Shown here one piece after another: positions 18,501 through 27,008 of a stretch of DNA of 64,000 nt. The stretch's first letter is position 1. Each line of letters begins with the position of its first letter. The notes below the pieces were generated by a model, which ran no database searches, was not told where the DNA came from, and saw only the letters and a program-made list of their open reading frames with translations. The stretch spans positions 1-64,000 of the forward strand of contig NZ_JJMU01000032.1 in the NCBI RefSeq assembly GCF_000757725.1. The letters run 5' to 3'. This stretch comes from Sphingobacterium deserti. GTDB taxonomy: Bacteria > Bacteroidota > Bacteroidia > Sphingobacteriales > Sphingobacteriaceae. Made by a program: the position numbers and the translations under genes.

Positions 18501-19292
18501 CAGTTCAATTTTGGATACAACAAAAATGAGGTCACCGAATTGGAGGTCAATTCTAATATTTGGACTATGGTGAGGGCAGAGGGCGCAGCACGCGAAGGAT
18601 ATTCGCAACGTGGCTTGTTCTCCATTAAATTTGACGGGCTCGACCCGAATTACGGTTATCCAACTTATATTGGAACAGAAGGAGTGAAAGAGACCTATAT
18701 TTATCTGCAAAGTGACGATGTAGACTACCTGACTTACCATGGGCCAGTTGATCCTACATTTACCGGCGGTTTCTATAATAATTTCTCTTACAAAAGCTTC
18801 ACTTTGTCTACGTTATTCACGTTCGCAGCAGGAAACTACGTACGGTTACAACCTACTTATGCCGCGTCTTATAGTGATCAGATAGCTCTTTCTAAAGATA
18901 TGGTAAATCGTTGGCTCATTCCGGGAGACGAAAATTACACGACGATCCCGGCTTTACTCGATGCTTTTACGATCGATAATAGAGTATACCAAGCGAATGG
19001 ATCTACTGTTTCTGCGGTGTATCCTTATAATGCTTACAATTACTCTGATCAGCGTGTGGCAAAAGGAGACTTCATCCGACTAAAAAATGTGTCTCTGGCC
19101 TACCAGTTACCTAGAAAAGTCACGGAAAAACTTCAGCTTTCTTCTGCGCAGATCTCTGTCGTAGGAAACAATATTGCACTGCTTTATTCTGACAAAAAGT
19201 TGAACGGGGCTGATCCAGAATTTTTCAACAATGGCGGGGTAGCTATGCCGATACCGAGACAATATACTTTATCATTAAAGGTTGGATTCTAA
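15591..19292 (+). CDS. SusC/RagA family TonB-linked receptor with STN signalling domain
   Basis: 1233 aa, about 170 longer than the SusC at 1.8 kb, because it carries an N-terminal secretin/TonB short domain (STN, about 47-120: KVSLSLKNARLDEVFTQISR) that signals to FecR. Carboxypeptidase-regulatory-like domain about 137-208, plug about 220-365 with the signature NPDDIESFTILKDAAATAMYGAR in two parts, barrel to the C-terminal Phe. The first Met is followed by a second at residue 25 (15663) that begins a standard signal peptide (MKITICLLLVFMTCAYADG). The longer form with a Cys/Lys-rich leader is common in this receptor class, so 15591 is kept. Partner SusD follows after 12 bp. The adjacent HExxH lipoprotein suggests a peptide or protein-derived substrate. 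Confidence 0.94.
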   Translation: MNNFSFDKRCAKAYKPPIVLIYRIMKITICLLLVFMTCAYADGNAQKVSLSLKNARLDEVFTQISRQTDYKFLYSDDVIKQASRVNINVRNANLADVLKSVLPESNYSFRIISETISVVYKATSKADLSVSELQQGRLSGTVKSADGTPLVGASVMVKGSSLGATTGPNGEFTIAAAKDALLIVRYVGYQQKEISVNGRTSIAIVLDSDERTLEAVDIVATGYQNLDRKLFTGATTRVSAKDAERSGVPDISRMLEGQAAGVSVQNVSGTFGAAPKIRVRGATSLSGDNKPLWVVDGIILEDVVNVSNEALSTGDANTLIGSSVAGLNPDDIESFTILKDAAATAMYGARAMNGVIVVNTKKGRNTEGKPVVNYTGNFTTYLKPNYDQFDIMNSAEQMSVMLELENKGYFNHSVVSRSPNGGIFYKMYNQMYDYNEQTDTYALNNTQEARLNFLTRYAKSNTDWFDVLFKNSLLQEHSINVSSGTARNQTYFSSSFMNDNGQTIADKVRRYTANFRNNFKLNDKFSAEVLVNGSIRDQRTPGALNRASDPVYGRYSREFDINPYSYALNTSRLITPYDENGDLEYFTRNFAPFNILNELDNNYLRLQMLDLKVQGGIRYKILPQLTYSVDGAYRYATTERQHYIREGSNMAESFRAAGDATIINGNEYLYKDPDNPNAEPVVILPEGGFYNTNLNSIKNYYFRHNLEYDETFSENHRLNVFGSMEIRYTDRQFSDYEGISYQYENGGLVNPNYRFFKKMTEGADPYFGMGYSYDRFVATMARAAYAYKEKYSVNGTVRWDGSNLMGKSRVARWLPTWNLSGKWNIDQEEFYNSDNGILTAASVRGTYGLVASLGNANNSAAVFYNQITYRPYEDEKETAIRLSSLENSELTWEKLYELNIGADLQLFNKVDLTVDWYKRDIFDLIGSVRTSGIGGQFIKTANYGKMKAQGLEFTVAGTPINKSDGFKWRTQFNFGYNKNEVTELEVNSNIWTMVRAEGAAREGYSQRGLFSIKFDGLDPNYGYPTYIGTEGVKETYIYLQSDDVDYLTYHGPVDPTFTGGFYNNFSYKSFTLSTLFTFAAGNYVRLQPTYAASYSDQIALSKDMVNRWLIPGDENYTTIPALLDAFTIDNRVYQANGSTVSAVYPYNAYNYSDQRVAKGDFIRLKNVSLAYQLPRKVTEKLQLSSAQISVVGNNIALLYSDKKLNGADPEFFNNGGVAMPIPRQYTLSLKVGF

Positions 19293-19304
19293 AAAACTAT
19301 AGCA

Positions 19305-20786
19305 ATGAAAATTAACACAATAATATACTTTTTTAGTGCACTAATTGCGGGAGCAACGTTTAGTTCTTGCGAGAAGTATCTTGATCAAAATCCAGACATG
19401 CGTACGGAGATCAATAGCGTAGACAAAGTTGCACAGCTCGTTACGTCGGCCTATCCCAGCTATAATTATTTGGCAATGGCGGAAACCTATTCCGATAACG
19501 TTAACGATAAGGGCCCTACAGTAGGGCATAATAATGACCCATTCGTTAGTCTGTATTCTTGGAATGACCTTAAGGATGACGGAAATAACACGCCTACTCA
19601 GTATTGGAACGGTGTATATTCTGGGATAGCAGCGGCCAACCAAGCTTTAGAGGCAATTGAGATGCAGGATCTGGGTACAGATGTATTACCTTACAAAGGC
19701 GAAGCATTATTAGCTAGAGCATACGGTCACTTTATGCTGGTAACTTTTTTTGCGAAAGCTTACGTCCCGGGTGGTGCAAATGACTCTCCAGGGATTCCCT
19801 ATGTTACAAGTCCAGAAACAGTAGCTCTTGCTAAGTATGATCGAGGTACTGTTGCCTCCGTTTACGAACAAATTGAACGCGATTTGGTAGAGGGATTACC
19901 GTTGCTTAGGGGTGGGGAATGGAAAGTGCCTAAATATCATTTCACCCATAGTGCAGCAAGTGCATTTGCGGCACGTTTTTACCTATTTAAAGGAGAATTT
20001 GATAAAGTAATCCAACACGCAAATAATGTATTTGAAGGCGGAGATTTTACCGGAAACCTTCGACCCGCAAATACTACTTTCCGTAACTATACGCTAGCCG
20101 AATTCAACCAAGAATTGACTATGGCGAATAAGAATTACAATCTGCTGTTGTCCGAAACGTATTCTGTATACCAACGGAGCAACTCCTCCGGAACAGCTCG
20201 TTATGGCTTTGGTACGGAAAAATATTCCGGCATATACAATGCTACAACGGTTGCGGGAGCACCATTTTACAATAAGGGTGTACGCTGGTCTGACAATAAC
20301 TATACGGTATACATCTTTAAAGAGTACTTCCATTACTCGAATGTTCAAGCGCAGATTGGATTTCCTTACATTATGCAGCCGTTATTTCTAGCAGATGAAG
20401 CTTTGATGAATAGAGCAGAAGCTGCCATCGAAACTGGTGATTTCGCTGCTGCTCTACGGGATTTAAATCTCTTTGCTAGTGTGCGGATTACAAATTACAA
20501 CGCTCAAACACACGCTGTGACCTTAGAAAAAGCACGTACATTTTTCAACGAAGCAAATGATAAAGAGGCTTTGATCAAAACCGTTCTTCAATTTAAGCAA
20601 ATTGGATTTATGGGCGAAGGACTGCGATGGTTTGATATATTACGTAAGCGCATTCCTGTTATACACAACCACATTGATGCCGCTGGAGTAGAGACCTTCC
20701 AAACGTTAAGTGCAGATGACAATAGAAGGATGTTTCAGATTCCTCAAGAAGCGACGATTGCAGGTATTGAATTAAATCCAAGATAA
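19305..20786 (+). CDS. SusD/RagB family lipoprotein
   Basis: Surface substrate-binding partner of the preceding SusC. Signal peptide with lipobox FSSC, Cys at residue 22, followed by EKYLDQNPDMRTE, the usual start of classical SusD/RagB proteins. Helical TPR-like segments (GEALLARAYGHFMLVTFFAK) and the C-terminal block KQIGFMGEGLRWFDILRKR followed by a final IPQ...LNPR are typical. 493 aa is normal. It lies 12 bp after susC and about 10 bp before the next lipoprotein gene, so they are co-transcribed. Confidence 0.94.
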   Translation: MKINTIIYFFSALIAGATFSSCEKYLDQNPDMRTEINSVDKVAQLVTSAYPSYNYLAMAETYSDNVNDKGPTVGHNNDPFVSLYSWNDLKDDGNNTPTQYWNGVYSGIAAANQALEAIEMQDLGTDVLPYKGEALLARAYGHFMLVTFFAKAYVPGGANDSPGIPYVTSPETVALAKYDRGTVASVYEQIERDLVEGLPLLRGGEWKVPKYHFTHSAASAFAARFYLFKGEFDKVIQHANNVFEGGDFTGNLRPANTTFRNYTLAEFNQELTMANKNYNLLLSETYSVYQRSNSSGTARYGFGTEKYSGIYNATTVAGAPFYNKGVRWSDNNYTVYIFKEYFHYSNVQAQIGFPYIMQPLFLADEALMNRAEAAIETGDFAAALRDLNLFASVRITNYNAQTHAVTLEKARTFFNEANDKEALIKTVLQFKQIGFMGEGLRWFDILRKRIPVIHNHIDAAGVETFQTLSADDNRRMFQIPQEATIAGIELNPR

Positions 20787-20796
20787 AACCATGGTT

Positions 20797-22215
20797 ATGA
20801 AGAAAATAAACATCATTCGATATATAGGCTTACTTATGGGCCTATCACTACTAGCTTGCTCCAAATCTGATGAAAATCTAGACGTGGACTTGAGTAAGTA
20901 CAATAGTGATACCTACGTAAAAACCGCAGTGGATGACTGGATAACGACCAATTTGACCACTCCTTTTAACATTCAGGTGGTGTACCGTTTCGAGCGAAAC
21001 TTGACTGATGTATCGCGCGATATATCCCCATCAAAATTAGAGACGGTTCAACCTACTATGGAACTTGTACTTGATGGTTTTATCAACGTGTATAAAGAGG
21101 TTGCAGGAAGTGCTTTCATTAAAACCTACACGCCTAAACAATTCGTGCTGTATGGATCTGGCTCCTACAATTCCAATAATTCCTACAACTTAGGTACCGC
21201 TGATGGGGGACGTCGGGTGGTTCTGTATGACACCAATGGCATTGATCTAACGAATCCCGAGAATGCAAGACGTAGACTGCGTACAATACACCACGAGTTT
21301 ACCCATATTGTTAACCAGATCATTAATATTCCCACTACATTCGAGCCTATTACAGCTGCAGATTACTTCGCAGACTGGACAAACGCTTCGAATACAGCTG
21401 CCGTAGCTAAAGGACTTGGATTTATTTCTCCGTATGCGCGAAGCGCTCCGGGCGAAGATTTCGCAGAAATGACATCGCACTTATTGGTTGAGGGGCAGGT
21501 TTGGTTCAATAATTATGTTGCCACGGCTTCACCTAGTGCCCAGCCTAAACTTTTAGCCAAAGAGAGAATTGTAAGAGACTACTTTAAAACGTTTTTTGAC
21601 ATTGATTTTAATGAATTGCAAGGAGCCGTGCAACGCGTGCTCAAAGAAAATTACAATGCCAAAGATCCTACAGATATCACGCAGACGCTTCCTATTTGGT
21701 TGAATAGGAATCTTGTTAGTACGATTCGCTACCAGCCTAGCGCAGCACATTATGGCACCTTTGGAAACCCGGCAGCGATAAGAGCAATCTTCACTAATAT
21801 GCAAGCGGCGTTCAGGGAGCAAAACCCTGGCTGGCCAACTGGCACAATAGAATACTTTGAGTTCCGGTTCACAGATGCACAAAACATGGTATTCAGAATA
21901 GCTTTTAAAATAGCGTCCAATAGCAATGATGTGTATTTCGCAGACTATTATTTCGGTATGCAGGTATCTAATATTACAGGAGAGGTGCAATTTAGCAAGA
22001 CAACTTCCGCTGGGCTTCACAACACGTCGAATGGAAACTTATTATTGAATGGCTTTGAAAGGCATCTACTACCGTATCTAACTAACAGGGTATTTGTAGC
22101 AGATTGGTTGCCAACAACAATTGGATCGACTTCCAATTTGTACAGAACATTTGGCGGGTTTTACGTGAAGGATGCACCAACAAATTATATCTACGGACCA
22201 ATAGTTTTAAAATAG
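20797..22215 (+). CDS. Substrate import-associated zinc metallohydrolase lipoprotein (HExxH)
   Basis: Lipoprotein with lipobox LLAC and a zinc-hydrolase motif HEFTH in IHHEFTHIVNQ (about residue 168 counted from the ATG at 20791). A conserved GEDFAEMTSHLL about 55 residues later supplies the expected third ligand region. It matches the family known next to SusC/SusD pairs (TIGR04549, Peptidase_Mx1-like). Two ATGs six bases apart, 20791 and 20797, are possible; 20797 gives the more standard signal peptide MKKINIIRYIG. Likely cleaves a peptide or similar ligand at the cell surface before import. Actual substrate unknown. Confidence 0.88.
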   Translation: MKKINIIRYIGLLMGLSLLACSKSDENLDVDLSKYNSDTYVKTAVDDWITTNLTTPFNIQVVYRFERNLTDVSRDISPSKLETVQPTMELVLDGFINVYKEVAGSAFIKTYTPKQFVLYGSGSYNSNNSYNLGTADGGRRVVLYDTNGIDLTNPENARRRLRTIHHEFTHIVNQIINIPTTFEPITAADYFADWTNASNTAAVAKGLGFISPYARSAPGEDFAEMTSHLLVEGQVWFNNYVATASPSAQPKLLAKERIVRDYFKTFFDIDFNELQGAVQRVLKENYNAKDPTDITQTLPIWLNRNLVSTIRYQPSAAHYGTFGNPAAIRAIFTNMQAAFREQNPGWPTGTIEYFEFRFTDAQNMVFRIAFKIASNSNDVYFADYYFGMQVSNITGEVQFSKTTSAGLHNTSNGNLLLNGFERHLLPYLTNRVFVADWLPTTIGSTSNLYRTFGGFYVKDAPTNYIYGPIVLK

Positions 22216-22221
22216 CTGATT

Positions 22222-23568
22222 ATGAAAAGAATATATGTATTGCTTATTGCTGCCGTTTCGCTTTTTGGATGCACAAAAAGCGATGTGGATCTCATATTCG
22301 ATAGCCTTCCGGAAGAACGTATTAACGTCAGACTAACGGAGCTACAGAATAAGCTTTTAGAATCGCCTTCAGGTTGGAAGGCTTCGTTAACAACCACGGC
22401 AAGTGGTGGTTATGGTTTTTACTTTAATTTCAAAGAAGACCAAACGGTGGCGATGGTGTCTGATATTAACGCAACTACCGCTCGAGTTATGTCAAACTCT
22501 ACGTACCGTGTTAAATGGGTAATGAATGCTTCGCTGATCTTTGATACGTATAATTATATCTCTTTACTGCAAGATCCTACCGCCGGAACTGTACCTGGCG
22601 GTGCGCAGGGATCAGGCGTAAAAAGTGACGTTGAGTTCGAATATTTGCGTGCTACAGCAGACAGTATTATATTGCGAGGCAAGAAGTACCAAAATGAATT
22701 GGTTTTGGTGAAGGCTTCTGTTGATGAATCCGACAAGTACAACAACGGAGAATATCAGACAAGTATCAATAAGATCAACAACTTCTTTGCCGTTAACGCT
22801 AATCCCTATATCGAGGTGGCAGGTGTGCGAACATCGGTTGAAATTAATAGAACAGCTAAAACAGCTAGCCTAACTGGTATTATTGATGGCGCTGCGAAAT
22901 CGGCTAGTAGCAAATTCTACTACGCATTAAGCGGTGTTAATTTCAGGGAAGGTATTAACTTTAGCGGAGTGGATATGGTATCTTTGACTTTTAAAGGTGA
23001 TCTCCTTTATGGCGTGGACAGGGAAGGTAAAGAATACGAAGTGAAGAATTCTGTGTCGCCCATATTGCCCCTCCATATGTTAATGGGTGTGAAGTATGCC
23101 GGTTTAAGAAGCCCTACGCTTACAAACAGTAGTCCATCGGTCACTTATTTTCCTGGAACAGCCGGGAGCGGTCTAACCATCCTGCGGAGGTATTTTGATG
23201 GTCTTCCAAATCGTAATGCAAACGGTGTGGCGGTATTCGGTTATGGTTATGTGGACTTGGCGTGGAACACTGCCAACAAACGTGTAACATTGACTGGCGT
23301 AGCTGGACAATACCAAGCAACAGGCTTAGCTACTTGGACAACGACTATTGTATATGATTATACTGTAGATGAAAGCACAGGGGAATATAAGTTTACGCTA
23401 CGGACAGCCGCGTCTGGAGGTTATTCAGCTGCAATTTTGGATCAGCTCCATGCATTCCTAACGACAAGTAGGTTTAAACTAGATTACCACGTGGATGGTG
23501 CTAATCTCTATGGAAAAATGATTGGAATAGACTCACCTAATGTTCAGATGTCGTTTCAATTGCGATAA
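22222..23568 (+). CDS. DUF4302 domain lipoprotein
   Basis: 448-aa lipoprotein with lipobox LFGC, Cys at residue 17 (MKRIYVLLIAAVSLFGC). The segment LLESPSGWKASLTTTASGGY, followed by FYFNFKEDQTVAMVSD, is characteristic of DUF4302 proteins. These are seen downstream of the HExxH lipoprotein in SusCD operons of Bacteroidota. The function is not known. Six bp separate it from the metallohydrolase gene, and a terminator follows, so it is the last gene of the sigma-controlled operon. A role as extra surface binding protein is inference. Confidence 0.85.
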   Translation: MKRIYVLLIAAVSLFGCTKSDVDLIFDSLPEERINVRLTELQNKLLESPSGWKASLTTTASGGYGFYFNFKEDQTVAMVSDINATTARVMSNSTYRVKWVMNASLIFDTYNYISLLQDPTAGTVPGGAQGSGVKSDVEFEYLRATADSIILRGKKYQNELVLVKASVDESDKYNNGEYQTSINKINNFFAVNANPYIEVAGVRTSVEINRTAKTASLTGIIDGAAKSASSKFYYALSGVNFREGINFSGVDMVSLTFKGDLLYGVDREGKEYEVKNSVSPILPLHMLMGVKYAGLRSPTLTNSSPSVTYFPGTAGSGLTILRRYFDGLPNRNANGVAVFGYGYVDLAWNTANKRVTLTGVAGQYQATGLATWTTTIVYDYTVDESTGEYKFTLRTAASGGYSAAILDQLHAFLTTSRFKLDYHVDGANLYGKMIGIDSPNVQMSFQLR

Positions 23569-23583
23569 GATCAATAATAAAAG

Positions 23584-23617
23584 AAAAGGGATGCCAATAC
23601 GGCGTCCCTTTTTCTCT
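23584..23617 (+). terminator. Terminator of the sigma/SusCD/metallohydrolase operon
   Basis: AAAGGGATGCC pairs with GGCGTCCCTTT (one G-T wobble) across AATAC, followed by a T-rich tail. Confidence 0.85.
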
Positions 23618-23713
23618 TATGGCAATTTTTTTTGAGCCTATCAGTCTATAAATCAGTTGCTGTACTTGTTTGTTTGGAGTTTTAATCGTATATTTATATA
23701 GATTGATAAAAAT

Positions 23714-23944
23714 ATGATGACATCACTATTTATTAATATCGGTAGACAAGAAATTTTTATTCTTGTATTTTTTGTCCCAGTAATACTAGCCTATTTGTAT
23801 TGCATTTTTCATGCGTTGACTAATAGAAAATTGGAATTGCCCTATCGTCTGGCATGGGCTGCTGCAATGTTAGGGCTACCTTTTATTGGCTGTGCTCTCT
23901 ACTGGACTGCTGCCAAAAATGCTTCCGAGAATAAACAAGCTTAG
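23714..23944 (+). CDS. Small two-helix membrane protein, PLDc_N-like
   Basis: 76 aa with two membrane segments (about 12-35 and 44-66). The second part, ALTNRKLELPYRLAWAAAML followed by GLPFIGCALYW, has the pattern of the phospholipase-D nuclease N-terminal (PLDc_N) family of small membrane proteins. Two adjacent ATGs at 23714 and 23717 are possible. It stands alone after a terminator and 47 bp before another small membrane protein gene. Function unknown. Confidence 0.7.
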   Translation: MMTSLFINIGRQEIFILVFFVPVILAYLYCIFHALTNRKLELPYRLAWAAAMLGLPFIGCALYWTAAKNASENKQA

Positions 23945-23991
23945 GTCTTCTACTTTTGATGATCGAGTGATTTAATTATCGAATTTAGGCT

Positions 23992-24288
23992 ATGAAAAAA
24001 GAAGAAGCGGAAAAATTGGTTTTAGTCGGAACCCTTCTCTCGAGTAGTCATATTTTCCTATTGATGCTATCCTATTATATGGATATTAAATGGGAACCTC
24101 CTCACTTCTTACAAGTAATAGGTAGTATGATTACAGAAATGTTGACCCTCCCAGCGATTACTTTCCTAATTGTTGCATTTCTTTTTGGTCTCTTTAAACT
24201 GATCAGGAAGCGATTTAACGGTCGGATTTTTACAATCACGGCAATTTCATTTGTCGCCGTATTGCTGATTATTCTAACTTGGGAGTAG
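23992..24288 (+). CDS. Small membrane protein of unknown function
   Basis: 98 aa with three predicted membrane segments (around 10-28, 42-65 and 78-96) and basic loops (KLIRKRFNGR). I do not recognise a family. It lies 47 bp after the PLDc_N-like gene on the same strand and may share its transcript. The next gene is convergent. Confidence 0.6.
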   Translation: MKKEEAEKLVLVGTLLSSSHIFLLMLSYYMDIKWEPPHFLQVIGSMITEMLTLPAITFLIVAFLFGLFKLIRKRFNGRIFTITAISFVAVLLIILTWE

Positions 24289-24334
24289 TAAAAACAACGT
24301 GTAAAACGTAAAGCTTATCTGCTTTATGATAATC

Positions 24335-24535
24335 CTATTTTCTAGCTTTTGCTCTGTTTTTACGTCTATTAATAAAAATCACCGTGACGGCTCCAATAAT
24401 AGCGCCAACACCTGAGGCTGTATAAAATTCGTTTTTGTTTACAGATCCAAACCGTTCGTTTAAACCCAAATAAATGAGCATAATTGCGACGATAAAAACG
24501 ATGATGATGGTCACTACATATAAATTCTTCTTCAT
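24335..24535 (-). CDS. Small two-helix membrane protein of unknown function
   Basis: 66 aa: MKKNLYVVTI start, a hydrophobic helix at about 6-24, a short loop, a second helix at about 41-56, and a basic tail (RRKNRAKARK). The layout is that of a genuine small inner-membrane protein with the tail in the cytosol. An overlapping frame of similar length (24369-24563) has no such pattern and is a shadow. It converges with the preceding gene and diverges from the GH130-like gene. Confidence 0.55.
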   Translation of the reverse strand: MKKNLYVVTIIIVFIVAIMLIYLGLNERFGSVNKNEFYTASGVGAIIGAVTVIFINRRKNRAKARK

Positions 24536-24662
24536 AATCCAGTTGCAGTTTAGAACGGTTCACTTTAAATATACGAATTTGCTAGCGTCAAATTAAATGT
24601 AGATCCATATTTTTTGATTATTAGGTCAGAATTTTTTAGATTTATAACTACACTATAAACCT

Positions 24663-25826
24663 ATGAATAAGCATATCCTGAACATACTATGCCTTTTTTT
24701 GGCGTTAGCCAGCATGGCTCAAACGCCCTCAAAGGAAACTATAAATAAGTTACCGGACTGGGCATTTGGCGGTTTTGTCAGACCAGCAAATGTAAATCCA
24801 GTTATCTCGCCGTTGGATCACACGTTGTTTAAGGATCCGATGAGCAACAAAGAAATTGCCTGGGAGTCCAACGATACCTTCAATCCGGCGGCGACTATAA
24901 AAAATGGAAAAGTCGTTGTACTGTACAGGGCTGAAGATAAGACAGGGGTGAAGATCGGTCACCGGACATCGCGTATAGGCTATGCCGAGAGCGATGACGG
25001 AATATTATTTACCCGCAACGAAACGCCGGTTTTTTATCCGGGGGATGATAGCCAAAAAAGTTACGAGTGGCCGGGCGGAACCGAGGATCCCCGCGTGGCT
25101 GTTACCGAAGATGGCCTGTATGTGATGTTCTACACGCAATGGAATCGAGAAACGGCACGTCTAGGTGTCGCCACTTCGAAAGATCTCATCACATGGGAAA
25201 AGCATGGACCAATTTTTAGGAAGGCAGAAAATGCCGATATCATCGTAAACAAATTTCATAAGTCAGCTTCTATCGTCACCGAAGTAAAAAATGGTAAACA
25301 ACAAATTGCCAAGATTAATGGTAAATATTGGATGTATTGGGGGGAATATGGCGTGTACGGCGCAACATCCGATAACCTCATAGACTGGGAACCAGTGGTC
25401 GATGAAAAGCGCGAATTGAAAGCCTTTATTGCGCCTCGAAAAGGATTTTTTGATAGTGACCTCACGGAATGTGGTCCGCCAGCTGTATTGACAGAGCATG
25501 GTATATTATTGCTATATAACGGGAAGAATAACCCGCGTCATGGAGACAAGCGCTTCAATCGTGGGACATACAGCGCAGGGCAGGTTTTGTTCGATGCCAA
25601 TGATCCTACCAAAGTAATTGGCCGATTGGATGTTCCCTTTCTTAGACCGATGGAGGATTTTGAGAAAAGCGGGCAATATGTGGACGGTACAGTCTTCATT
25701 GAGGGGCTGGTATACTTTCAGAATAAATGGTTTTTATACTACGGATGTGCAGATTCCAAAGTTGCTGTCGCGATATACGATCCATCGAACCCGGCGCCGG
25801 CGGATCCGCTACCTTATGTTGAGTAG
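24663..25826 (+). CDS. Secreted glycoside hydrolase family 130-like protein
   Basis: 387 aa with a signal peptide ending MAQ (residues 1-20) and a five-bladed propeller pattern. NDTFNPAATIKNGKVVVLYR followed by AEDKTG, then GYAESDDGILF, WPGGTEDPRVAV and LGVATSKDLITWEKHG are typical of GH130 beta-mannosidases and mannoside phosphorylases. The signal peptide favours a hydrolytic, exported enzyme over a cytosolic phosphorylase (inference). It is not within a polysaccharide locus: small membrane proteins lie upstream and a repeat cluster downstream. Substrate linkage cannot be told. Confidence 0.82.
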   Translation: MNKHILNILCLFLALASMAQTPSKETINKLPDWAFGGFVRPANVNPVISPLDHTLFKDPMSNKEIAWESNDTFNPAATIKNGKVVVLYRAEDKTGVKIGHRTSRIGYAESDDGILFTRNETPVFYPGDDSQKSYEWPGGTEDPRVAVTEDGLYVMFYTQWNRETARLGVATSKDLITWEKHGPIFRKAENADIIVNKFHKSASIVTEVKNGKQQIAKINGKYWMYWGEYGVYGATSDNLIDWEPVVDEKRELKAFIAPRKGFFDSDLTECGPPAVLTEHGILLLYNGKNNPRHGDKRFNRGTYSAGQVLFDANDPTKVIGRLDVPFLRPMEDFEKSGQYVDGTVFIEGLVYFQNKWFLYYGCADSKVAVAIYDPSNPAPADPLPYVE

Positions 25827-25860
25827 CGCTTATGGCGTAGTGAGATATTATGTTTGATAC

Positions 25861-27000
25861 CAATGCACGTCCGTGCGAGGAGGGGGTACGATGACGCATT
25901 TTTGAATATATAGGAGCATTGTTAGTTTACCTGCATCTTTTAGCAGATTGCCTTGCCGCGGTATGCGGCAGATCGCTTGTCCCTAGCCGGGACGGGGCCA
26001 TACTTTTTCAGATGAAAAAGTAAGCAAAAAATCTTTGTTTCATCGAGGCGATTTTTCCCACAACCCCACGCACAGCAGCAGGCTGCCTGTCAGGCTAGAT
26101 GACATCCCAAAATCCTTTTAGATTGGATTTCGGGAAATAATCTCATGCCTGCCCATACCCACTAGGCCACGGCAGTCCTCAGCTCGTTCCATCACTTGAT
26201 GAAACGTAAAAGTGCCGTTAATCGGTCTTTGTAGATCAGGCCTATCGTTCGCTCGATTGGTAGTGCGTAGTGAAAATAGATTGTAGTATATAGAATTGCG
26301 TAATGCGTATAGCGTAGTGAGAAGTTAAACTTTTCTTTGCTTTATCGCTTCTTTCCATTATTAAACGAAATGTCGCCTTGAAAGCTTTGCGATATGTAGA
26401 AACTTGCCACTGCACAAACCTCCCTGCAAAGGTTTCAAGCGACGGGGGTTTGAATACTTTTGCCCTTCAAAAGTATTTGCCCTGCCGCGGCATGCGGCGG
26501 AAGGGTTGTGGGGGGATTGGTATTGAGTATTGTGTAGCGCGTAATGCGAAAGGTATTCTATATTTTATCGCTTCTTTCCATTATTAAAAGAAATGTCGCC
26601 TCGAAAGCGATTAGTACAGTGTATTGCGTAGTGCGTAGTGAGAAATTAGAAAAGATACTACAATGCACCATCCATTATTAAACGAAATGTCGCATCAGTT
26701 TTGTTGCGTCTGTAGTCATTTGCCTTTGCACTGTCCAAAAAGGATGCAACAAAAATAAGCGACGGGGTTTTGAATACTTTTGCCCTTACAAAAGTATTTG
26801 CCTTGCCGCGGCATGCGGCGGAAGGGTTTGAGCGAGGGACAATCCGTTTGAAAAACAAAACATCTCCTTACAAAAGTATTTGCCTTGCCGCGGCATGCGG
26901 CGGAAAGGTTGTGCGATGGGCAATCTGTTTTATAACGAAAAACTTAAACTTGCCGGGGCATGCGGCGGAAGGGTTGTGGGGGGATATCGCTTTTGAAGCG
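25861..27000. repeat. Dispersed hairpin-repeat cluster C
   Basis: A REP-like unit at about 25866-25900 (GTCCGTGCGAG ... GACGCA) is followed by a block (25950-26285) that copies 530-855 and 7730-8060. Core units ATTAAACGAAATGTCGC or near matches occur at about 26358, 26580 and 26675. Hairpins: AATACTTTTG/CAAAAGTATT at 26453-26477 and 26773-26798; GCCGC-GGCAT-GCGGC at 26484-26498, 26805-26819 and 26887-26901; the GTCCC-TAGCC-GGGAC form at about 25979. No gene is supported in these 1.2 kb. Confidence 0.85.
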
Positions 27001-27008
27001 GTATCTAT

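Noticed and set aside
26982-27004. Terminator of mrp
   Set aside because: GATA-CGCTT/AAGCG-TATC can pair, but no T run follows on the minus strand.
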